The notes: generated by a model from the sequence alone, not told the origin. Shown: positions 41,186 through 50,044, counted from the stretch's first letter. The stretch is DNA of 64,000 nt from Actinophytocola xanthii (GCF_001921205.1 NZ_MSIE01000025.1:62001-126000), one strand, 5' to 3'. Program-made: numbers and translations.

Positions 41186-43723
41186 TTGCGTGTTCCAACC
41201 GCAGAGAAAACCCAGGCGGGCCCGTGGTGGCGACGGTTGTTCTCGCGCCGGAAGTCAAAGACGAGCATCCGTAACCGCGTTCTCGCGATCGTGCTCATCC
41301 CCAGTGCGGCCCTGCTGGTCACCGGTGCCTCGGTCGCCGGCTACCTGATCTCGGAGGGCCTGGAAGCCAGGGACTTCTCCGGCTACCTCGGGCAGGCGAT
41401 CGACCCGCTGGTCGAGTTCGAGTCCGTCGTCCAGCAGGAACGCACGCTCTCCCTGCGTGCCCTGGGCGGGGACTCGGCTGCGGTGGCCGGGCTGCAGGCG
41501 CAGCGGGACACCACGAACGCGGTGCTCGCCAAGATCGCCGATCTCGCCGAGGTCGTGCAGAACCTGAACCCGGACGCGGTTTCCCAGTCCAACGCCCAGT
41601 TCGCCGAGCTGTCCACCCAGCTCCAGCTGGTGCGCCAGGGCGTCGACGCCCGCCAGGCGAGCGTCACCGACGTCGACGGCTTCTACACCGGGCTCGCCGG
41701 CGTGGTCATCACCGGCCTCGAAGGGTCGGCGCGCACCACGCCGGACGCGGCGACCGCGGCCGAGGAGACGACCGCGGTCGACCTGTTCTGGGTGACCGAC
41801 CTGCATTCCCGGGCGGTCGGCCTCGCCGCGGGCGGGGTGGCCCGAGGAGGGCTGACCACTCCCGAGCGACTCGTCGTCGCCCAGCTGGCCGGCTCCTACC
41901 GCAACCTGCTCATGGCGATGACCAGCCGGCTGACCGACACCGAAAAGGCCCGCTACGGTCGCCTGATCGCCTCCGACGCGTGGAAGACCGCCACCGCGGG
42001 CGAGGACGCCCTCGCTCAGCGCGGCGAGCTCGACATCTCGCTGTCCACCTGGCTCGAGGCCGAGGACGAGGTCTCCGCCGAACTGCTCGGTCTGTGGGGC
42101 GACCACTTCCGCCACGCCGAGTCCCTGGCCGAGGACGCGGCGAACAAGTCACTGCTGGGCTCGGTCCTCGCCGGTTCGCTCGTGCTCGTGTTGTCCGTCA
42201 CGGCGTTCCTCATCGCCGTCCGCATGGCCAACGCGCTCGTCCGCCGGCTGCGGAGACTGCGCACGAACACCCTCGAGCTGGCCGACGAGAAGCTCCCCTC
42301 GATGGTGCAGCGCATCGCCGAGGGCCAGGACGTGGACGTCGACGCCGAACTGGTCCGGGTCGACCACGGCACCGACGAGATCGGACAGGTCGCCGAGGCC
42401 TTCGAGACCGCGCAGCGCACGGCGGTCGCCGCGGCCGCGGCCGAGGCGAAGACCCGCGGCGGCTTCAACAAGGTCTTCCTGGACATCGCCCACCGCAGCC
42501 AGCTCGTCGTGCACCGGCAGCTGGAGGTCCTCGATGTGGCGGAGTCCAAGCAGGGCGATCCGGAACACCTCGAGCTGCTGTTCCAGCTCGACCACCTCGC
42601 CACCCACGCACGGCGCAACGCCGAGAACCTCCTGATCCTGGGCGGTGGCCAGCCCGGCCGGAAGTGGCGCACCCCGGTGAAGCTGGAGGAGATCGTGCGG
42701 AGCGCGATCTCCGAGACCGAGGACTTCGTCCGGGTCAGCGCGGTCCGGCTGCCCGACGTGAAGGTCCTCGGGGCGGTGGTCGCCGACCTCATTCACCTCC
42801 TGGCCGAGCTCGTCGACAACGCGACGTCGTTCTCGCCGCCGGACGCGCCGGTGACCGTGCGCGGCAACCTCGTCGGCAAGGGCGTCGTGGTCGAGGTCGA
42901 GGACCAGGGCCTCGGTATCGCCTTCGAGGAACGGGAACGTCTCAACGAGACGTTGCGGAACCCGCCGGACTTCCAGGCGATGGCGCTGGCGGGGCAGCGG
43001 CACCTCGGTCTGTTCGTGACCGGTCAGCTGGCCAAACGGCACGACATCTCGGTCAGCCTGCAGGAGTCCGCCTACGGTGGGATCAAGGCGATCGTGCTCA
43101 TCCCGTCGTCGGCCACCGAGACCGGGGACCGGGAGTCGCAGCAGCAGGTGCCGGCGGGAGTGTCCCGTCCGGGCAGGCAACAGGCGCCCCAGCCGAGCTT
43201 CGTGCCGCAGCCGACGCAGGACCCCGTTCCGCGGCTGCCCCGTGCGACCGGCGAGAGTTCCGGCCACTGGCCCAAGGAGGAGCCGGAGCCGATCACGTTG
43301 CCGCCGGCCTGGTCGGACTTCGAGGCGTTCGAACCCGTGACACCGGTCGCGGCCACCGAGCGGTTCGAACCGGTGGCCCCGCCGCCGGCGACCGCGCGAC
43401 CCGCGGCCACGAGCAACGAACGTCCCCCGGCTCACGAACGTCCCCCGGCTAACGGTCGGCCTCCGGCGGCGGGTAACGAACGGCCGGCGGAGCCGGCGCA
43501 ACGCGAGCGTGCGGCGGGTGCCGCGCCGCGCAAACGGCCGCCGCTGCCGCGGCGTCAGCGTCAGGCGAACCTCGTGCCACAACTGCAGGTGGACACCGAG
43601 TCCCCCCCGAAGACCAGTCGGCCCAGGCGCGTCCGCACCCCCGAGGAAGCCCACAAGTCGATGTCGTCCTTCCAGCGGGGAACACGTCAAGGGCGTGGTC
43701 AGCCCTCGGAGCACAACCGATGA
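41186..43723 (+). CDS. cvnA: Conservon histidine kinase CvnA (nitrate/nitrite-sensing type)
   Basis: 845 residues from a TTG at 41186 with AAGG 8 bases upstream. One TM helix near residues 32-54 is followed by an extracytoplasmic NIT-type sensor domain (~55-310), a second TM helix (~325-345), a HAMP-like linker and a HATPase_c domain ('LLAELVDNATSFSPPDAPVT' as N-box, 'GVVVEVEDQGLGIAFEERER' as G1). The H-box is atypical, as in all CvnA proteins ('FLDIAHRSQLVVHRQLEVLD'). The last ~200 residues are Pro-rich and disordered. It is the membrane sensor of the conservon, overlapping CvnB by 4 bases (ATGA). A signal of nitrate/nitrite type is named after the domain and not shown here. Confidence 0.92.
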   Translation: MRVPTAEKTQAGPWWRRLFSRRKSKTSIRNRVLAIVLIPSAALLVTGASVAGYLISEGLEARDFSGYLGQAIDPLVEFESVVQQERTLSLRALGGDSAAVAGLQAQRDTTNAVLAKIADLAEVVQNLNPDAVSQSNAQFAELSTQLQLVRQGVDARQASVTDVDGFYTGLAGVVITGLEGSARTTPDAATAAEETTAVDLFWVTDLHSRAVGLAAGGVARGGLTTPERLVVAQLAGSYRNLLMAMTSRLTDTEKARYGRLIASDAWKTATAGEDALAQRGELDISLSTWLEAEDEVSAELLGLWGDHFRHAESLAEDAANKSLLGSVLAGSLVLVLSVTAFLIAVRMANALVRRLRRLRTNTLELADEKLPSMVQRIAEGQDVDVDAELVRVDHGTDEIGQVAEAFETAQRTAVAAAAAEAKTRGGFNKVFLDIAHRSQLVVHRQLEVLDVAESKQGDPEHLELLFQLDHLATHARRNAENLLILGGGQPGRKWRTPVKLEEIVRSAISETEDFVRVSAVRLPDVKVLGAVVADLIHLLAELVDNATSFSPPDAPVTVRGNLVGKGVVVEVEDQGLGIAFEERERLNETLRNPPDFQAMALAGQRHLGLFVTGQLAKRHDISVSLQESAYGGIKAIVLIPSSATETGDRESQQQVPAGVSRPGRQQAPQPSFVPQPTQDPVPRLPRATGESSGHWPKEEPEPITLPPAWSDFEAFEPVTPVAATERFEPVAPPPATARPAATSNERPPAHERPPANGRPPAAGNERPAEPAQRERAAGAAPRKRPPLPRRQRQANLVPQLQVDTESPPKTSRPRRVRTPEEAHKSMSSFQRGTRQGRGQPSEHNR

Positions 43724-44178
43724 ACACGAATGGTCAGGCAATGAACGAAAACGTGGTCAGGGGCAACGCGAGCAGCCTGAACTGGTTGCTCGACGACATG
43801 GTGAAGCGCCTGGCTGGGGCCGAGAGAGCGGCCGCGTTGTCCGCTGACGGCCTGCTGCTGGGCCGGTCCGCGAGCCTCGACCGGGAAGACGGCGAACACC
43901 TCGCGGCGATGGCGTCGGCGTTCCGGAGCCTGGCCCGCGGGGTGGGCACGCAGTTCGACAAGGGACTTGTCCAGCAGACGGTCGTCGAGCTCGAGGACGG
44001 CTACCTCGTGGTGACCGAGGCAGGCGAGGGCGCGTGCCTCGCACTGCTGGCGTCGGCCAACGCCGACCTCGGCATGATCGCCTACGAGATGAACGTGATC
44101 GTCCAGAAGGTCGGCGACAACATGGCGGCGACCCCGCGGGGGAGGCTCACGGAGATGCCCGTTCCACACGCACCATGA
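43720..44178 (+). CDS. cvnB: Conservon roadblock/LC7 protein CvnB
   Basis: 152 residues from ATG 43720 with GGAG 9 bases upstream; ATG 43741 is an alternative. 'LNWLLDDMVKRLAGAERAAA' and 'LSADGLLLGRSASLDREDGE' match the roadblock/LC7 family (GTPase co-regulators related to MglB), with 'LVVTEAGEGACLALLASANA' as the core beta strand. In conservons it binds the sensor and the CvnD GTPase. Overlaps both neighbours by 4 bases. Confidence 0.93.
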   Translation: MNTNGQAMNENVVRGNASSLNWLLDDMVKRLAGAERAAALSADGLLLGRSASLDREDGEHLAAMASAFRSLARGVGTQFDKGLVQQTVVELEDGYLVVTEAGEGACLALLASANADLGMIAYEMNVIVQKVGDNMAATPRGRLTEMPVPHAP

Positions 44179-44555
44179 AACACGGCAGGGACGACGGGTA
44201 CTTCGAGCTCGATCCAGGACCCCTCATCCGCCCGTTCGCGGTGACCCGCGGGCGGGCCGGAAGGGACCTGCACGACCTCGACATCATCACGCTGGTTGTC
44301 GCCGTGCGTCCGGAGGCGGATGTCGCCGGGCTGGACCGGGAGTACGGCGACATCCTGCGGATGTGTTCACGCCAGCCACTCTCCGTCGCGGAGATCTCGG
44401 CCAAGATGGGCCTGTTGCTTGCGGCGGTGAAGGTGCTCGTCAGCGATCTCATCAGTTCCGGCCACCTCATTTACCGGTCGCCGCCTCCGCCCACCTCGGG
44501 CAGGCCCGACATCAAACTGCTGCAGGCGGTGCTCGATGGTGTTCGAAAACTCTGA
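44175..44555 (+). CDS. cvnC: Conservon DUF742 protein CvnC
   Basis: 126 residues from ATG 44175 (ATGA overlap with cvnB). 'PLIRPFAVTRGRAGRDLHDL' at the N-terminus and 'LRMCSRQPLSVAEISAKMGL' with 'LISSGHLIYRSPPPPTSGRP' match DUF742, which carries a degenerate winged-helix segment. It is the third conservon component and probably an adaptor. Its 3' end overlaps cvnD by 20 bases. Confidence 0.93.
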   Translation: MKHGRDDGYFELDPGPLIRPFAVTRGRAGRDLHDLDIITLVVAVRPEADVAGLDREYGDILRMCSRQPLSVAEISAKMGLLLAAVKVLVSDLISSGHLIYRSPPPPTSGRPDIKLLQAVLDGVRKL

Positions 44556-45150
44556 CCAATCCGCCGGCTCTCCTGGCCTGGCCGGGGTGCGGGCGGTCAA
44601 GCTGCTCATCGCGGGCGGGTTCGGGGTCGGCAAGACGACCCTGGTCACGGCGGTGAGCGAGATCAAGCCCCTGCGCACCGAGGAGCGGCTGTCCGCGATC
44701 GGGGCCGGGGTTGACGACCTGACCGGCGTCGAGCGCAAGACCACGACGACGGTGGCGCTGGACTTCGGCCGGATCACGATCAACTCCGAGGTGGTGCTCT
44801 ACCTGTTCGGTACGCCGGGGCAGGACCGCTTCTGGTTCATGTGGAAGGAGCTGTCGGTCGGTGCCATCGGCGCGGTCGTACTGGTCGACACGCGGCGCCT
44901 CGGCGACTCCTTCGGGTCGATCGACTTCTTCGAGTCGCGGCAGATCCCGTTCATCGTCGCGGTGAACTGCTTCGACGGAGCGGAGGTCTACGACGAGGAA
45001 GAGGTGCGCCAGGCGCTCGACCTCGACGACAACGTGCCGGTGCAGATGTGCGACGCGCGCGACCGCACCTCGAGCAAGCATGTCCTCGTGCGCCTGTTGG
45101 AGCACGTCATGGCCCTCGCGACGGCTGGAGCGGCCGCCGGGAGGTGGTGA
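44536..45150 (+). CDS. cvnD: Conservon small GTPase CvnD
   Basis: 204 residues. The G1/P-loop is 'GGFGVGKTTLV' (residues ~27-37), the G3-like segment is 'LFGTPGQDRFWFMW', and the G4-like segment is 'AVNCFD' with a non-standard NxxD reading. It is the GTPase output of the heterotrimeric-like Cvn complex and is regulated by CvnB. It is the last of four overlapping genes; no cytochrome P450 (CvnE) follows. A perfect terminator lies at 45209-45243. Confidence 0.94.
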   Translation: MVFENSDQSAGSPGLAGVRAVKLLIAGGFGVGKTTLVTAVSEIKPLRTEERLSAIGAGVDDLTGVERKTTTTVALDFGRITINSEVVLYLFGTPGQDRFWFMWKELSVGAIGAVVLVDTRRLGDSFGSIDFFESRQIPFIVAVNCFDGAEVYDEEEVRQALDLDDNVPVQMCDARDRTSSKHVLVRLLEHVMALATAGAAAGRW

Positions 45151-45208
45151 CCCCGCCGGGGCGGTGCGCCTGGCCGACTGTTCAGCGCGCCCGCGTCGCG
45201 TAGGCGAG

Positions 45209-45243
45209 CCCGCGCCCCCGCCGGCGACCGGCGGGGGCGCGGG
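45209..45243. terminator. 16-bp GC-rich convergent terminator
   Basis: 45209-45224 is the exact reverse complement of 45228-45243, with a 3-base loop. It sits between the convergent conservon and the PEP-utilising enzyme gene. Confidence 0.88.
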
Positions 45244-45248
45244 GGTGA

Positions 45249-46886
45249 TCACCGGGTGGCGGGCTCCGTCGGCTGGACGGGGGAGAGGACCTCTACCACG
45301 CCGCGGTCGCCGTCGACGCGGATCCGCTGGCCGTCCCGGATGCGGCGGCTGCCATCCTCCGTCCCGCACACACACGGCAGGCCAAGCTCCCTGGCGACGA
45401 TCGGACCGTGGCTGAGCAGACCGCCGAAGTCGGTGACCACTGCCCCGGCGACCAGGAACAGCGAAACCCAGCTGGGGTCGGTCGTCTCGCAGACGAGGAT
45501 GTCGCCGTCGTCCAGCTCGGTGGCCGCCGGGTCGCGGACCACCCGGGCGCGTCCCTCGACGACGCCGCCGCTGGCCGCGACACCGGTGATCGTGGTGCCC
45601 GCCGGGGCGTCCGCCGCGGCCTCACCGCCGATCTCGATCAGCTCGGGCAACCCGGCCCACGCCTGGGGGAGCCGGTAGCGCAACCGGTCCTCGTACTGGG
45701 CGCGCCGCTGCCGGACGAGTTCGCGGTCGGGCGCGTCGCCGGACATCAGCTCGTCGTAAGTGAGGTGGAAGACGTCCGCGGCGTCGTCCAGGAGCCCTCG
45801 CTGCGCCAGGTCCGCCCCGACCCGCCGGGCAGCGGCGCGGGCGACGTCGAACGTGAGGAGGTACCCGGCCTTGCCCTGTTCGCGCAGCGCGAGAAAGCGG
45901 GCCGCGAGGTTGGTCAGCAGCTTGATCGACCGGCGCTGGAGCGGGGACACGGCCTTCTTGAGCTCTTCGGCCGCCGCGTGCCGGACCCGGGTCTGCTCGG
46001 CACTGCGGTTGCGGGGCGCCTTCGGGTCGTCCTCGGACACCGCGCGGTAGTCCTCGAGGCGGGCGAGGATCGGCGCCGGGTCCTCCCGCCACGAGGTGCT
46101 GTGCAGCTGGCCCTCGTGCGGGCCGTGGTAGCCGTGCCGGTCCAGGAAGGTCGCCAGGTCGAGGCGCTCGTGCGCGAGCAGCCAGAGGTCGTGGGCGACC
46201 TCGTTCTCGTCCGAGCCCACGCCCGACAGCAGCCGGGACTCCAGGCCGGGCACCTTAGCGGCGGTGACCATGGCGGTGAGTCGGTCGGCCACTCCCGAGC
46301 TGACGAACGTCGTCAGCAGGTGGAGGATCATGATCTGCTGGAAGCGCTCCCGGGCGTCGCGCAGGACAGCCAGGTTGTCGGCGGCGGTCTGGCCGGCGAT
46401 CTCGGGCAGGGTTCGCAGGCGCCACTCGCGGAGCTCGGCGAACATGCGGTCGTGCCGCTTGGGCAGGGTGATGACGGCGCGCGGCGCCTTCACCCCGATG
46501 ATCGGGTACCGGCGCATCGAGTTCTCGTCGACGGTGCCTTCCCGCACGTAACCGAACAGCTGCTGCTCGATGGCGGTCGCCGAGGTGCCGGGGATGAAGC
46601 CGGCGACCGTGCGGAACTGGTTGATGTTGGCCGCGGCGCGGCCGGCGAAGGCGGTCCAGAACTGGTCCTCGATGCGCTCGGGTACCGCGAGCGCGGCCTT
46701 GCCGAACACCCCCATGCTCCGGAACATCTTGCGGAACGCCAGCTCCATCGGCCGGTGGATGAAGGTGAAGCCGAGCGCCGTGGAGACTCCGGGGAACGCT
46801 TCGGCGACGTTGCCGGTGGTCCAGGTCACGCCGGGATCGCACGCCGCGTTGTCGAGCGGGTCGGATCCTGGTGTGGGAGAGAGCAT
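45249..46886 (-). CDS. PEP-utilising (phosphohistidine swivel) protein without an ATP-grasp domain
   Basis: 545 residues from ATG 46886 (GTG 46895 is possible). The C-terminal ~80 residues are a swivel domain with the phospho-His in 'GLLSHGPIVARELGLPCVCG', as in PPDK, PEP synthase and rifampin phosphotransferase. The N-terminal ~430 residues are helical ('TLPKRHDRMFAELREWRLRT', 'VSPLQRRSIKLLTNLAARFL') and look like the substrate-binding middle domain of rifampin-phosphotransferase-like proteins. The ATP-binding domain is absent. If it transfers phosphate, the donor must be another protein or PEP. Two near-identical 18-19-base boxes lie upstream, shared with the divergent TetR. Confidence 0.72.
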   Translation of the reverse strand: MLSPTPGSDPLDNAACDPGVTWTTGNVAEAFPGVSTALGFTFIHRPMELAFRKMFRSMGVFGKAALAVPERIEDQFWTAFAGRAAANINQFRTVAGFIPGTSATAIEQQLFGYVREGTVDENSMRRYPIIGVKAPRAVITLPKRHDRMFAELREWRLRTLPEIAGQTAADNLAVLRDARERFQQIMILHLLTTFVSSGVADRLTAMVTAAKVPGLESRLLSGVGSDENEVAHDLWLLAHERLDLATFLDRHGYHGPHEGQLHSTSWREDPAPILARLEDYRAVSEDDPKAPRNRSAEQTRVRHAAAEELKKAVSPLQRRSIKLLTNLAARFLALREQGKAGYLLTFDVARAAARRVGADLAQRGLLDDAADVFHLTYDELMSGDAPDRELVRQRRAQYEDRLRYRLPQAWAGLPELIEIGGEAAADAPAGTTITGVAASGGVVEGRARVVRDPAATELDDGDILVCETTDPSWVSLFLVAGAVVTDFGGLLSHGPIVARELGLPCVCGTEDGSRRIRDGQRIRVDGDRGVVEVLSPVQPTEPATR

Positions 46887-46906
46887 GTGCGACACCTATC
46901 AGCGTT

Positions 46907-47056
46907 TGGTTACGGGGGACTGACGGATCGTAGTCCGCTGCGTGATCGACACGTAAGGGGCGAGAAGAGCTTGCGGGCGACGAAAATCTGAGACGCACTC
47001 GCCGCGCGTCGGCGCGAGCGACAAATCCAGCAACGCATGGTTACGAGGGGACTAAC
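46907..47056. promoter_or_regulatory. Direct repeat TGGTTACG-GGGGACT, candidate operators
   Basis: TGGTTACGGGGGACTGAC (46907-46924) and TGGTTACGAGGGGACTAAC (47038-47056) differ by one inserted A and one G/A change, 131 bases apart in the same orientation. Each has a GTTA...T(A/G)AC dyad. One copy is 21 bases from the swivel-enzyme start, the other 77 bases from the TetR start. Control by the TetR at 47133 is inferred. Confidence 0.55.
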
Positions 47057-47132
47057 TCTGCGCCATCGATCCAGGTCAGCGGGGCGATCTTGTTAGGCTG
47101 AGGCCCGGTGGCATGGGAAGGCGGCTGGGATC

Positions 47133-47750
47133 GTGGCGGACAAGCGTCGAAGAGGCAGGCCGCCCAGGTCCGCCGGCGCGGACACCCGCCAGGAAATTCT
47201 CCGGGTGGCCCGTCAGGTGTTCAGCGAGCTGGGCTACGAGCGCACCACGTTTCAGGAGATCGCGACCAGGGCTGGCCTCACGAGGCCCGCGGTCAACCAC
47301 TACTTCCGGGACAAGGCGGCGCTGTACCGGGCGCTGTTCGAGTCCGTGCAGGAGGGTGTGGTCGGCGCCAGCGTGGAACAGGCGGTCGCGCAGCAGACCC
47401 TTCCGGGACGGCTGTCGGCGTTCCTCGAGGCCGCCGTCCAGATCGACTCGCGGGACCGGTCGTTCGCGCGGTTCATGGCCGCGTCGGTGCTCGACGGGTA
47501 CCGGCACGAGGGTCTCCGCGACAGCACCCTGGAGCAGATCGAGCAGGTTCGCGAGTTCGTGCGCCTGGCGCTGCGGTCCGCCGTCGAGGCGGGCGAGGTG
47601 CGCGCGGAGGTCGACATTCCGGCCGTGACGGAAATGATCGTCGCGGTGTTGTGGGGAATGACTTTGTATGCCGGCTTCGTTGGCACACATGAACAATTGG
47701 AAGAGGTAGTGGACCAATTTTCCCGGTTGATTTCCGGCACTCTCTGGTGA
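47133..47750 (+). CDS. TetR/AcrR family regulator
   Basis: 205 residues from GTG 47133. Basic N-terminus 'DKRRRGRPPRS', then the HTH 'TRQEILRVARQVFSELGYER' and 'FQEIATRAGLTRPAVNHYFR'. The C-terminal domain is of standard TetR length ('GYRHEGLRDSTLEQIEQVRE'). It is divergent from the swivel-domain enzyme gene and is the likely regulator of it. Effector unknown. Confidence 0.9.
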   Translation: MADKRRRGRPPRSAGADTRQEILRVARQVFSELGYERTTFQEIATRAGLTRPAVNHYFRDKAALYRALFESVQEGVVGASVEQAVAQQTLPGRLSAFLEAAVQIDSRDRSFARFMAASVLDGYRHEGLRDSTLEQIEQVREFVRLALRSAVEAGEVRAEVDIPAVTEMIVAVLWGMTLYAGFVGTHEQLEEVVDQFSRLISGTLW

Positions 47751-47846
47751 GGGGGCCCAGTCGCCGTCCGGACCCTCTCACCAGCCGCTTCGCGGCGGCG
47801 CGAACGACACGTAATTGACGCCAGCGTAAATTTCGAGCGGCCGCCG

Positions 47847-47869
47847 CACTGAACAGCAGTGTTTATAGT
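47847..47869 (+). promoter_or_regulatory. Dyad and -10 box of a probable leaderless TetR gene
   Basis: CACTG (47847-47851) and CAGTG (47857-47861) form an inverted repeat (5-base spacer) that runs into TATAGT (47864-47869), a good -10. The expected start site falls at or next to the GTG at 47876, so the mRNA is probably leaderless and the dyad is well placed for autorepression. Confidence 0.5.
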
Positions 47870-47875
47870 GACGAC

Positions 47876-48529
47876 GTGGTCAGGCCCAAGGTCCCGTTGA
47901 TCTCGCGGCGCACAGCGCTCGAGGTCGCTCTCGAGATCATCGACAGCGACGGACTCGACGCGCTGAGTATCCGGCGCCTCGCGACCGCGCTGGGTGTCAA
48001 CGGCGCCTCGCTCTACCACCACTTCAGCAGCAAGGAGGACATCGTTTTCGGCGCGGTGGAGCTGGCGCTGGCGGAGGTGCGCGGCGTCGGCGAGCCCGGC
48101 GCGTCCTGGCGTCAGTGGCTGCCGGAGAACGCGCGTAGCCTGCGTCGCGCTCTGCTCGCCCACCCCGCGTTGCTGCCGGTCGTCGTCAGGGCCCGGTCAC
48201 ACGGCCTGGGTGCGCGCCTGCTGGACGCCTCCGCCGCCCGCCTCATGGGCGACGGCGTCCCGAGTGCCGTGGTGATGCCCCTGCTCGACGCGCTCGCGGC
48301 GTTCGCCATCAGCAGCGCCCTGCACGAGACCCAGAGCGGCGGCCCGGAGGAGAGTGCCGCCGAGGAGTATCCGGCCCTGGCGAAGGCCGCGGCCGAGCGC
48401 GGGCTGGACGCCGACCAGATCTACGACCTCGTCATCGCGAGCATCCTGCAGGCCATCGACACCGCGGTCGAGCAACAACGCGCACGGTGGATGCCCTCGC
48501 CACCGGTACCCGTGGAGGGCGCGCTGTAG
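47876..48529 (+). CDS. TetR/AcrR family regulator
   Basis: 217 residues from GTG 47876. HTH: 'RRTALEVALEIIDSDGLDAL' then 'SIRRLATALGVNGASLYHHF'. The C-terminal domain resembles TetR_C regulators with 'ENARSLRRALLAHPALLPVV'. No divergent partner is present; the dyad overlapping its own promoter suggests autoregulation and a distant target. It lies 147 bases upstream of a tRNA on the other strand. Confidence 0.9.
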   Translation: MVRPKVPLISRRTALEVALEIIDSDGLDALSIRRLATALGVNGASLYHHFSSKEDIVFGAVELALAEVRGVGEPGASWRQWLPENARSLRRALLAHPALLPVVVRARSHGLGARLLDASAARLMGDGVPSAVVMPLLDALAAFAISSALHETQSGGPEESAAEEYPALAKAAAERGLDADQIYDLVIASILQAIDTAVEQQRARWMPSPPVPVEGAL

Positions 48530-48630
48530 CGCGGACCCGTGGTGGGTGGGTCGGTCTCATTGCCGCCCCAGCCCCCGACGCCCCGGAACACGATGCCCGT
48601 GGTCGAACCGAGAGGTCGACCAACGGTAGT

Positions 48631-48658
48631 GTTGATCAAGCACGCGAACTCGATCAAC
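48631..48658 (-). terminator. Hairpin downstream of tRNA-Arg
   Basis: GTTGATC at 48631-48637 pairs with GATCAAC at 48652-48658; on the minus strand the stem extends to 10 bp with one G-T pair. It is 19 bases beyond the tRNA 3' end in the direction of tRNA transcription. No T-run. Confidence 0.4.
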
Positions 48659-48676
48659 CCTCCTGGCCGGCCACGA

Positions 48677-48752
48677 TGGCGCCCCCGGCAGGACTCGAAC
48701 CTGCGACCCAGAGCTTAGAAGGCTCCTGCTCTCTCCGCTGAGCTACGAGGGC
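48677..48752 (-). tRNA. tRNA-Arg (anticodon UCU)
   Basis: On the minus strand the sequence folds into a complete 76-nt cloverleaf: acceptor GCCCTCG with CGGGGGC (one G-T pair), D-arm GCTC...GAGC, anticodon stem GGAGC/GCTCT with loop CTTCTAA (anticodon TCT), and T-arm GCAGG-TTCGAAT-CCTGC. The discriminator is G and CCA is encoded in the DNA. It reads AGA codons, rare in this GC-rich genome. No integrase or att-like duplication is nearby. Confidence 0.96.
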
Positions 48753-48863
48753 ATGCAGGGCCGCCGCTGCCGGTTCGGCAGACTGCTGCCCCTGGATCTG
48801 ATCGCTCGGGAGCGCTCCGCCGTTTCCGAATCTGCTCAGATCGCTGATGTGATTTGCGTCGGG

Positions 48864-49946
48864 CTATCGCGGCGCCGGGCCTGTCGAGGCTCGGACCTGC
48901 AGTTCCACGCCCACGGTCACCGGTTTGCCCGGTCTCGATCCGTCGAGCATCCGCAGGGCCAGCGTGCCGGCCTGTCTGCCCTTCTCCACCAGGTCCTGGC
49001 GCACGGTGGTCAGCGACGGCGTTCCCCAGCTCGCCGCGGGGGTGTCATCGAAACCCACGATCGACACCTCCCCGGGCACCGCCAGCCCCAGCTCGTCGGC
49101 CGCCCGCAGCGCTCCCAGGGCCAGCTCGTCGGACATGCAGAGCACCGCCGTCGGTCTCGGGTGCTGCGTCAACAGCCACGTGGTGCCCTCCCTGCCGAAC
49201 TCCCGGGTGTTGCCCGGCGCCTCCCAGAGCGGCACCTGCTCGGCGACGATACCGCCCTCGGCCAGCCCCTCGAGATATCCCGCGTACCGGTCGAGCGTGA
49301 CGCGGAAGTGGGCCTCGCGAAGCCGGGCGGGCGTCGCCAACCCTCCCTGGCCGTTCGCGCTGAGGCTCAGGCCGAGGACGGCCACCCGCTGGTGACCGAG
49401 CTCGACCAGGTGCCTGCCGGCGAGCAGCGCGCCCCCGTAGTCGTCCACCTGCACCCGCGCCGAGCCCGGCACCACCGGCTGGTCGACGATCACCAGGGGC
49501 AGCTTGCGCTCCTGTGCGGCCCGCAGAGCCGGCGCGTCGTCCGGTAGCGAGTACGCGACGACGACATCGGTCTGGGCGCGGATCACGCTTTCCGCGCGGG
49601 GTCCGCCGTCGCCGATCCCGGGCAGCAGCAGCAGCGACCGGTCACCGCTGTCTACTGTGGACGCCAGGGCGTCCAGCATGATGCACAGTGCCAGGTCGGA
49701 GAACGCCGAGGACAGACCCTCGCACAGCATGAACGCCACCGAGCCGCTGCGCTGGGTGGCCAGGGACCGCGCGACCGGGTCCGGTCCGGCGTAGCCGAGC
49801 TTCCTGGCCGTCGCGATGATCCGCTCGCGCAGCTGCGGGGAGAGCTGGTCGGGCCGGTTGTAGGCGTTCGACACCGTCGCCCTGGACACCCCGACCTCGC
49901 GGGCGACGGTGTCCAGGGTGGGTCTCCGCGCCCGGTCCTGGCTCAC
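48864..49946 (-). CDS. LacI family transcriptional regulator
   Basis: 360 residues from GTG 49946. The LacI HTH and hinge are clear: 'TLDTVAREVGVSRATVSNAY' and 'RPDQLSPQLRERIIATARKL'. The periplasmic-binding-protein-like core has 'MSDELALGALRAADELGLAV' and 'VSIVGFDDTPAASWGTPSLT'. It should be a sugar- or metabolite-responsive repressor. It is divergent from an MFS carrier, with a perfect 14-bp palindrome between the two starts. Confidence 0.93.
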   Translation of the reverse strand: MSQDRARRPTLDTVAREVGVSRATVSNAYNRPDQLSPQLRERIIATARKLGYAGPDPVARSLATQRSGSVAFMLCEGLSSAFSDLALCIMLDALASTVDSGDRSLLLLPGIGDGGPRAESVIRAQTDVVVAYSLPDDAPALRAAQERKLPLVIVDQPVVPGSARVQVDDYGGALLAGRHLVELGHQRVAVLGLSLSANGQGGLATPARLREAHFRVTLDRYAGYLEGLAEGGIVAEQVPLWEAPGNTREFGREGTTWLLTQHPRPTAVLCMSDELALGALRAADELGLAVPGEVSIVGFDDTPAASWGTPSLTTVRQDLVEKGRQAGTLALRMLDGSRPGKPVTVGVELQVRASTGPAPR

Positions 49947-49992
49947 CGGGCAAGCCTAGGACCGTTCGGCGGGCCTCCTGGCGTAGCGGTGT

Positions 49993-50006
49993 CTGAAGCG
50001 CTTCAG
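49993..50006. promoter_or_regulatory. Perfect LacI-type operator palindrome
   Basis: CTGAAGCGCTTCAG is a 14-bp perfect palindrome with the central CG of LacI/GalR operators. It is 47 bases from the LacI-family start and 39 bases from the MFS start, so it can regulate both. Confidence 0.85.
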
Positions 50007-50044
50007 TTACCCTCGGGCGGAGGGGCTCCGGAGGGAGGCCAGGG

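Noticed and set aside
48677-48752. tRNA-Arg as an integration site for a mobile element
   Set aside because: No integrase, excisionase or repeated tRNA 3' end was found within the window.
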